A stretch of DNA of 64,000 bases from Tethya wilhelma. Taxonomy: Eukaryota; Porifera; Demospongiae; Tethyida; Tethyidae. The translations under genes were made by a program, and so were the position numbers. The notes beneath the pieces are model-generated. The model ran no database searches. It had not been told where the DNA came from and worked only from the letters and a program-made list of their open reading frames with translations. Below, in pieces: positions 56,797 through 64,000 of the stretch. How positions within the stretch are numbered: position 1 is the stretch's first letter; every line of letters begins with the position of its first letter. The stretch covers positions 719,983 to 783,982 of the forward strand of contig CAXIPT010000010.1 of the NCBI GenBank assembly GCA_964030475.1, in the 5' to 3' direction.

Positions 56797-56928
56797 TTTA
56801 CTTCTTCAGAAGCTTGCAGCTATACCTCACCCACACAGAGTCTAACCTGTGGCAGTTCCATGTTCAGTTGAAAAGAAGACAAGTAGAGTTCTTGCTGACT
56901 GGTTCCGTTTTACGATAGTGAATGCATG

Positions 56929-57410
56929 TCACTGGCACATTTTCTCCTTTGGTACACCAGACGGAAGGACAGTAATGGGAGCACTGACCTTCATAACAGC
57001 AGCATTGCCCTCCACTACAGGTGGGGTGACAACCACAGAAGGAACAGCATCATCCACTGACTCAGTAGGTGGGCAGAAGGCACAGCAGACTGAGCAGTCT
57101 CAACCATGATACAAGATGGAGGGACAGCAACAGGAGCATGAGTCAGTGACATTCTTAGCAGATAGTTTAGACTTGCATATGGACTTCCTAGATCTTTTCT
57201 TTCTCTTGGCCTTTGGGAGTTTGTCAGCTGATTCTACAGTAATCCGAGTTGCTGTTGCCGGCCAGAAAAACTCCGACACTGCCAACTGTCGTCCAGAGAG
57301 AGACTTTCTAATATCCCAGCACACATTCCTGACGTTCAAACCTGCTTCTTGCATAGAACAGGCAGCAGGGAGAGGAAATCCAAGGCCATTAAGGCCAGCA
57401 AATTCTCCTT
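56929..57410 (-). pseudogene. Unrecognised open stretch with one in-frame TGA
   Basis: The minus-strand frame of 57354-57100 (basic block KAKRKKRSRKS, then SCSCCCPSILYHG) meets TGA at 57100-57102. It then continues open in the same frame for about 56 codons (DCSVCCAFCPP..., ending KEKMCQ) to a stop at 56929. The Cys-rich flanks on both sides of the TGA look continuous, as if one codon had mutated. The family is not recognised. The antisense open frames at 56849-57109 and 57116-57493 are probably shadows. It could be a dead single-exon gene or chance. Confidence 0.35.
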
Positions 57411-57494
57411 CGACTACGACTCAATGGAACAGCCAGACTGAAGTGGATCATGGAGAGTCGGATCGCGCGCTCTTTTATTGGATCCACACGTGAT

Positions 57495-58038
57495 ATACAT
57501 GTCGGCGCATAAATGACGTCATAGACTACTACGCATGCGCGCATTATAAAATCAATTTTCAAGAACAGGAGTAGAGCACCACAAGAACTCTCTCTATTTA
57601 GGTTGCCATGACTCAAGCATGAAAGTCTGATTGAGCTGCATGCTATTTATTTATATTACAAGGTGCTTTTAGGTTATACTGACTGTATACGATTGCCATT
57701 TGGACTGCCCATGAGGCTAAAGCTAATGATTGTGTCTCATATACTTCTGCTATGTACACTTGACTCAAGGCAAATTCACATAATTATATACCCTATGCAT
57801 TGCATTGCGTTGCATAATAACTGGGGACGAGGCAGCTAACTGAGCTGCGTTCAGTGTGCTCGATTTCCATCGATCCTCATAATAATTATGCACGAAGATA
57901 CTGATTATACATGAAATTATATCTAGCAATATCAGTGATAAAATTTTAACAATCAACAAAAAAAATATTCTGGAACATTTCACAATCATTGCAACCACCA
58001 TATATAGCGATGATGTAGATTTTTGTAAAGAAATTTGA
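57495..58038. other. No gene seen
   Basis: AT-rich spacer, possibly including the 3' UTR of the minus-strand gene that ends at 58039. Confidence 0.45.
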
Positions 58039-59559
58039 TTAAATGTCAAACTCAAAGGATCTTGACACAGTCCTACTGCAGCCGTCAATTGATACCGGTG
58101 TAACAGTGATCGTGTGTGGTCCCAGCTCCAGCCCATTACCATTAATAGTGTATGGACTTTGACCTAGAGAATGATAATAGTCAATAAAATTTAATATTAT
58201 TATCAGCTTTAGCACAGATAATTTAGGAGACCCCTCATATTGTATTGCAGTATATATATACACACAAAGTAAAGTCTATAATAATAAATTATTATATATG
58301 GAGAAAAATTTTAAAAGGCCAATAACTAGGGTGACGAGAAAAATGTTTCCAACTCCCTTGTGTTGAAAAACTGGCAATATAAAGTAATAGAGGTAACATT
58401 ATCGTGCAGGAATGCACTTATGTTCACTGTTGAACACTCTTTCATAACCATTGATATAATTATAAAGCAGCTTAACAACTACGTAGTACTACGTAGTACA
58501 CATAATAATTATTATAGTAAAACTTTTACTTTGAACTTATAAACTCAACCCTCAACTTACATTCAACACTGCTCCCGCCATCAAGCCTACAGGTAAAGGC
58601 ACTGACTTGAGTCATCTCATTGGGTCCCGTGCCTTCAAACTCAACAATCACATCATTGCCAACAAAAGACACACCATCATTGATTAAGTGGAGAGAGCAT
58701 TGAATGTTGTCTGCACATTGCGGCAAGAGGAAAAACATTCCAACATCTAAACCCACACATGGAACTTCGGCATGCACAGTCATACGTAAACACTTCATTA
58801 TCAATCAATTATACAATAGAACTCTGTATACTAAGCTGCTAAACAAACCTGTTCTAAATGAACGTTGGGCTTGTACTGTTGACTGAACACAAGAGGATGT
58901 GGCTGTCATAGTGAAGGTTTGGAGAGCCAATCTCCTAGTGACATCAGGAGCAAAATACACACCAACTCCACCAGATGAGGGTAATGGTGTACCTATAATA
59001 ATAAAAGTGTTCAGATTTACATGAATCATGAAAAAACTAAATAAATAAAATGTTCAACAAAATAACAACAACTAACTTTCTTGTAAGTGTAATGGAATTA
59101 AGGCAGTAAAATGGGGGGCTGAGTGGGGGATTGAAAGGAGCTAGGATATAGCTGTTGGAGCCTTGGTTAGTAGGAAGCCTGCTTAGACTAATACAAAGTG
59201 CCGTTCATCAAATTCCATGTACCCCATGCCATGCAACTAGAGTACCACAAGAGCTATACTTTCCAATGTACCTCACAGTATAGTTTTGCCGACAAAAGTT
59301 CCTACAGTACTACTGTACGTATTTTATACCCTTCATTCATAGAAAATGTGATAAACATGATAATAAAATTAATATGCTTCATACACTGTGTACATATGCA
59401 GGTAGATTATAGAATTTAGGCACTTACAATCTGTAGCAGCCACACTACCTCCGACTTCACAAGAGACTTGTACACACTGAGATCCTTCAACTTGAAAGAC
59501 TACAGTCAAGTCAGATCCATCAATACGAGGGGTGTCGTTGATGAATCTGAGGCCAGTTT
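58039..59559 (-). CDS. 3' part of a modular extracellular protein gene
   Basis: Predicted exons on the minus strand: 59559-59428, 58992-58849, 58764-58561 and 58163-58039 (stop at 58039). Every junction is phase 1, the mark of shuffled extracellular modules. The exons alternate between two patterns: LRFINDTPRIDG...VVFQVEGSQC...SCEVGG, and FTCRLDGGSSVEC...YTINGLELGPHTITV. These are beta-sandwich-like repeats with paired cysteines, similar in style to Ig-like or HYR-type repeats in sponge surface proteins, but I do not assign a family. The 5' exons and signal peptide were not found, because the sequence upstream is repetitive. The acceptor at 58765 has a weak pyrimidine tract. No membrane segment is seen at the C terminus. 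Confidence 0.6.
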
Positions 59560-59864
59560 CTAGTAGGGAAAAAATTGTCACAAATTCATAATACCATGCA
59601 AACAATTTCCATGATGTATATGACATTCATTTTGTAAAGTAGCTATTTTAAACACATTATGAAATCACCCTTCCATTTATGAAACAGGGCTTGTTAAATT
59701 TTGTAGACTTTATGGTAAATTTCGACATTTTTAAAATTAAAACTGAAAAAAAATTGCTAAAAAATAACATGCTGCTTTTGGCAGAAAAAAATTATCATCT
59801 TTAGAATATATGTAGGAATTTTTCGAAAATTTTAGCTAAACAAAGTGAAATGTTGCATATATAT

Positions 59865-59997
59865 GAGGTGTACATATTTGTACACCTCCAAAATTACGAA
59901 GAGTGTACAAATTTGTACACCCACTCAAGATGTAAAAAATTTGTACAAATTTATATACCATTGGTCAGGTCAAGGGTGTAAAAATTTGTATACCCAT
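59865..59997. repeat. Run of palindromic 'tgtacaaatttgtaca' motifs
   Basis: Four palindromes lie in about 130 bases: gaggtgtacatatttgtacacctc (59865-59888, near perfect), gtgtacaaatttgtacac (59903-59920, perfect), aaatttgtacaaattt (about 59937-59952) and gggtgtaaaaatttgtataccc (59973-59994, imperfect). Confidence 0.85.
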
Positions 59998-60118
59998 TTC
60001 AGAATTCACACATCTTTGTTCAACTTTGGACACTTTATGTAAGATTTTGTCAAGATTAGAAATAATTAAGACTTGTATGCTGAAATTTTACAAAAACTTA
60101 GTGAATTTTAGCATCCTC

Positions 60119-60618
60119 TCATATAAACGGAAGACCAATTCCATAATGTGTTAAGTACAATTTTGACAAAATTACAATTTTCCAATTTTACAAGTAAACC
60201 ATATCATTTGAAAGCTCTCATCACTCTGACCACAGTGGTGACAGTCCCATCTCAATACGACCTTCTTAGGCTGAGATAGGCCTGGTAATGTGTTGCTGGG
60301 TTCTTGGTTTCTCATCACGTATGATGGTTTTAGGTTCTTGGTTTCTCATCTCACTGTACGATAATATAGGTTCTCAACACATTATCAAGAATATCTCAGC
60401 CTAGGAAGGTCGTATTGAGCTGGGATCAGTACCATTCTGATTCGCGTGAAGAGATCTTTCAAATGATATAATAATTATTTTGATGACAGATTTAAATTTT
60501 GATTAAAATCATCAAAAACCAATGCATGGCCTTTTGGTCAAGTGCAATTTTGACAAAAATTACCATCTTCCAATTTCACAAATAAACCATATCATTTGTA
60601 AGCTCTCATCACTCTAAT
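60119..60618. mobile_element. Foldback element flanked by longer direct repeats
   Basis: An inverted pair, ctcaatacgaccttcttagg (about 60251) with cctaggaaggtcgtattgag (60400-60419), encloses 'gttcttggtttctcatc' repeats. On either side lie direct copies of 'acaattttgacaaaa...ccatatcatttg.aagctctcatcactct' (60150-60235 and 60543-60612), giving a compound structure. Confidence 0.6.
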
Positions 60619-60964
60619 TCCACTTGTTTGCTTTCTTTTTTATGATTTGGCCATTCCTGTGTCTCATTACATTTCAATGTTTTTTATTCTTGTTTGCTCT
60701 AATTTTTTTTACAATTCTATCAATGAGTTTGTGCTGTGTGTATCAGTGTGTGTGTGTCCGACTGAATGCTGAAATGTGTGATGGTACATGTCCTAGCTGC
60801 TAGCTTCAACTGAATTTGCAGGACCTGGCATCACTGCAGGTGGAGCAGTGGCATCACAAATCTTTGTTGCCTTCAGTGCTAAGTTGCTTATTCAATAGTA
60901 GCAAGATAGTTATTGAAGAAAGGTAGAGTTCAGCCAGAGCTCTGGAGTTCAGCACTAATCAGGT

Positions 60965-61260
60965 AAACTGTGAATTCCAAATAACGCACACTTGCCTGTG
61001 TGGAAAGGGTCGTCAACTTGAATTCCCAAGTATTCATGAATAATGCATGAGTTTAGAATTTAATGGCGGCCATATGGAGAAGGCGCTTTCTGCCTTGTAT
61101 CTAGCGACTGGACCAGAGACATGAAAACCGATGGCAAAAGCGACTGAAGACAAAGATACCAAGTTTATTCGTTCAAGAATCAGCTTCTGAAAGCGAACGA
61201 TCTCTGAGAAAAGCCTTGCCAACATAGAAGAATAAGAATAAGAAGAAGAAGAAGAAGAAG
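60965..61260 (-). repeat. Dispersed repeat 'X', inverse copy of 1190-1480
   Basis: Carries ccgatggcaaaagcgactg, ccaaataacgcacac and a (GAA)n run, all complementary to 1190-1480. Confidence 0.65.
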
Positions 61261-61277
61261 AAGAAGACTCAGGTGAA

Positions 61278-61925
61278 TTAAGGGTGGTCGGTCATGCCCA
61301 CGCACCGCGTTGCTAGGGAAATTTCCAACTTGCAAAAGACACAAAATATCAATTTTTCTGTCCAGATTTTTACACAAACAGGTAGCGCTAATGGATATCT
61401 AGCTATACTGAGCACAATAGAAAATTTCTTTTTTGAATAACAGCTTTTTCAGCGACTTCCAGTTTTCTGCCTATCGCATCTATTTCAACACAAACTAGAA
61501 CGATCGAAGAACCAAAAAGGAGGTATACCTACTTATTTTTAGCTGCTAAACACTTCTACGTATCGTTTTTCACCATTTCTTGGCTGCTTCCACTGTCTTT
61601 GTTTGATTTTTTTTTACACACCCACTGATCTAACCAACCAGGGACGAATAAATGGAAAAAGAATGCGTACTTCTAAAGAGCTGACGTCAGGCAGTTTGTG
61701 TTCTAAATTTGGCACTCTTGCAGTGATCACAAAGAGAGATTTTAGAAAAAGTGGTACATCAAAGAAGCTGCTCCTTTGAAGTGGATTGTCTGCCAACGCG
61801 GTTTATTTAGTATTGAACGCGAGTAGAAAATAATTTGCACACGTGGCAGATCAGAGTGAAATCTTTTGTGATCGTGGTAGCTGCTACAGAACGGCCAGCT
61901 GAGGTGAAATATGGTTGGTGAGGCT
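61278..61925 (-). mobile_element. Truncated copy of the TTAA element
   Basis: Starts TTAA-GGGTGGTCGGTCAT and matches the complement of 3056-3703 almost throughout, including the SPTIFHLSWPFCSSYHDHKR open frame. The left two thirds of the full element are missing, so it is a dead fragment. Confidence 0.75.
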
Positions 61926-62110
61926 GTTAGAGTGTGTAAAGAATTCTTCCTGTGGGTGAAATGAAGGACTTGACACAGTAAAAAGACTATTACATGCAGC
62001 CCATAGAAGGATTCTGCACACATTCTAACAGCCATTCCACTTGTTTGCTTTCTTTTTTATGATTTGGTCATTCTTGTGTCTCATTACATTTCAATGTTTT
62101 TTATTCTTGT
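61926..62110. repeat. Dispersed repeat shared with 4390-4530 and 9885-10060
   Basis: The phrases 'gtgtaaagaattcttcctgtggg', 'atgcagcccata' and 'tgtctcattacatttcaatgtttt' recur in the inverted arms and again near 60640-60700. Confidence 0.6.
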
Positions 62111-62117
62111 TGGAACA

Positions 62118-62235
62118 AGGTATGTCTCAATTTCGGGCACATGACTGCTTCATTTTTTGTGTTCAAGTCATGGCCACTTCCTGCTACACTTTATTCCACT
62201 ATTAAACCAAGTGATAAGATTGGCAAGATTTTGAC
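62118..62235 (+). repeat. Half of a B element
   Basis: ggaacaaggtatgtctcaat, cacatgactgcttcatttt and 'ccaagtgataagattggca' match the left half of B; no right half follows. Confidence 0.6.
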
Positions 62236-64000
62236 CCATTAGTATTGTGATACTGTTGGTGATAATATATGTGAGGCTCCAAGCGAAAACCGAACATTTG
62301 GCAATTTCTGCGAATTTTGAGTTAGCTATTCCATGTGTATCTAGGCCTTTCTACGAAGCACATATCAAAATTTGGTGCGCATAGCTGTTGTAGTTTTCCT
62401 GATATTGCTCTTGCAAGCAGCCCTGCCTCCACTCGTGGCTTCCTGGTAAAACAGTTGTAAACCTGTTGCTATGTAGAATATAGGAGGTCCGTATACTCTC
62501 CGTATCTTAATTAGATCATGTACAGTACATGCTGAATATTACCACAGCCAGCCACGTGGGGACTAAAACTATTTAGTGAGAAGCGAGTAGCTAGGAAAGT
62601 AGACCCAGGAGACGGCTACTGGACTCAAGGAGGTGAGCGCTTGCTAGCAGAGAGATAGATTCTAGGCATAGTAAGTTCCAACAACTAAAGTAAGCCTCAA
62701 AATAACCTGTACGCAATCGCAGTACAGGGAGAGGCAATACTTACGAGTACTCAGGTATGTTAAGGCAAAAATGCTGCTCAAAATGCATAAGTAGTGAATA
62801 TTCAAACTATTACAGAATTTACTACAAGTTCTACAAATTTTACTACAATTATGTAAATTTTTTTGAATATGTAACGAGGGCGCACGCGCAGATATTTAAT
62901 CGCTAAGTTTAACTTCAGTGAGCTCAACAGGTAAGCACCTAGCAATTTATTCGCGGAGCGTATTTTTCCGTACGCATGTGATACTAACTAATAAATAATT
63001 GTGTTAAAAGTAAAGAGCTGTAGATTGCTTCGAGTGCGGAGCCGAATATCGAGGGATATGGTTTCTGAACTATAGCGCTAAGTCAAGAAAGCTTTAAAGA
63101 ATGTAAAGCCACCTGAAAGTTTTGTCCTGCTGTTCCATGTCTACTTTGAGCGACGGATGAATACTAAATTAGGCAGCTAAATACTAACTGGTAAGCCTTT
63201 TTTTTGCTGTTACTAGTAGCGCCAGGTACCAGTACATTACTTTAACTGATTATGCTTTGCTCGAGTGTACAAGCTCTCTAGTGGTACCAATCATAGTACA
63301 TAACTGCAAAGATTCGGGTCCGCATTGTAAAAAGTTTTGATAAATCAAGGGTAATTAAAATTCTGTTGTTGACAGCGTTTCCATAGCAACATTTGTGTAA
63401 ATACTAAGCACAAACATACATACTTATCAAATATTTGACTGTAATATAAGATACTTTTTCCACAAGTTGGCTCAAAGTTTTGACTGTAATATAAGATACT
63501 TTTTCCACAAGTTGGCTCTTTATCATCATAGTTTCTTGCATTTGGTGAGTGTTTTGAGCAGCTGTTTTGCCTTAACATACCTGAGTAAAAAGCTACTGTA
63601 TGTGAGCGCTTGGATTAGACAAGCACGTATAAAGCTTTAGCTTACCTCTCTGCCCATGCGCTGTAGCAAAATTCTGAGATCAGTCAGCTTATAGGGCACT
63701 GAGAGCATCGAATAAACAATTAATTTTTGTGGCAGCTGCCTATACATGCCGCTGCCTAGCTCATTAATATTCACTACAGTGTCTATATCAAAAACTTGCA
63801 CAGCATAACAACAGTTCTCCGTGTTAGCAACTAAATAAAAATAAACAGGGCCAACAATACGGTCTATATCTCTGCAACAGAAGCAGCTCCACCCCTCAAA
63901 TTTTGCGTGGAGCATGCTGAGATGTAGCGCAATGCACCCGTGCAGTAAAAAAAATTTCGCGCAAAAACGCGAAATAAACTAAAACCGCATTTTACTCTAA
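62236..64000. other. No gene recognised; inverted and tandem repeats
   Basis: An inverted pair of about 36 bases lies at 62750-62786 (tactcaggtatgttaaggca...) and 63555-63590, enclosing about 770 bases. A 45-base unit is tandemly repeated at 63434-63518 (tttgactgtaatataagata). A small hairpin, ttcgcgcaaaaacgcgaa, is at 63956-63973. The minus open frame at 63637-63915 has no recognisable motif. Confidence 0.55.

Noticed and set aside
57100..57102. TGA as a selenocysteine codon
   Set aside because: No selenoprotein family resemblance and no SECIS-like element identified. A nonsense mutation is simpler.

Overview
The window is nuclear DNA of an animal. Genes are split by short GT-AG introns, the DNA is AT-rich and packed with inverted-repeat (MITE-like) elements, and there is a eukaryotic tRNA-Ser with a Pol III terminator. 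The gene set (plant-like pectin-acetylesterase/NOTUM esterases, arylsulfatases, a large PMP-repeat membrane protein, and death-domain/SH3/ubiquitin fusions) fits a sponge, most likely an Amphimedon-like demosponge. The species is an inference; no database was searched.

Layout. 1-10.6 kb is repeats only: a roughly 1 kb two-part mobile element (here 'AB'), a 2.0 kb TTAA-flanked element, foldbacks, and two 1,814-base inverted arms (4299-6112 and 8303-10116). Each arm is followed directly by a single N, which looks like a mis-oriented contig. 10.7-17.7 kb (minus strand) holds a decayed pectin-acetylesterase-like copy and a large beta-helix (PMP-repeat) multi-pass membrane protein gene broken by a 365-base transposon and a small frameshift. 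17.7-22.7 kb is repeats. 22.7-24.45 kb (minus) is an intact six-exon pectin-acetylesterase-like gene of 389 codons. 24.5-27.6 kb contains a degraded Ty3-type Gag relic. 27.6-31.5 kb holds two tandem single-exon arylsulfatase genes.

The centrepiece is 32.0-54.1 kb: three tandem paralogues (A 31984-39228, B 39567-45953, C 46797-54104) with the same order of parts. This is an unrecognised N-terminal domain, a death domain, a long coiled coil, short Pro/Ser linkers, two or three SH3 domains, and a C-terminal module that differs between copies. In A and C the module is a head-to-tail array of diverged ubiquitin units ending in a CaaX-type tail (Cys-Ile-Ile-Ala). In B it is a Kelch-like propeller. 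I joined exons by eye, and all predicted junctions keep frame: B gives 1,211 codons and C gives 1,480. A is a pseudogene, with a homopolymer frameshift and two stops, both at ubiquitin position 48. The array keeps the fold but mostly loses Lys48 and most cleavable Gly-Gly junctions. It therefore looks like a genetically encoded, largely non-processable linear ubiquitin chain on a death-domain scaffold, possibly membrane anchored.

54.1-64 kb holds more AB elements, tRNA-Ser(AGA), a doubtful minus-strand open stretch with an in-frame TGA, the 3' part of a minus-strand modular extracellular protein gene with phase-1 exons, and more repeats, including a truncated copy of the TTAA element in inverse orientation to the one near the start.
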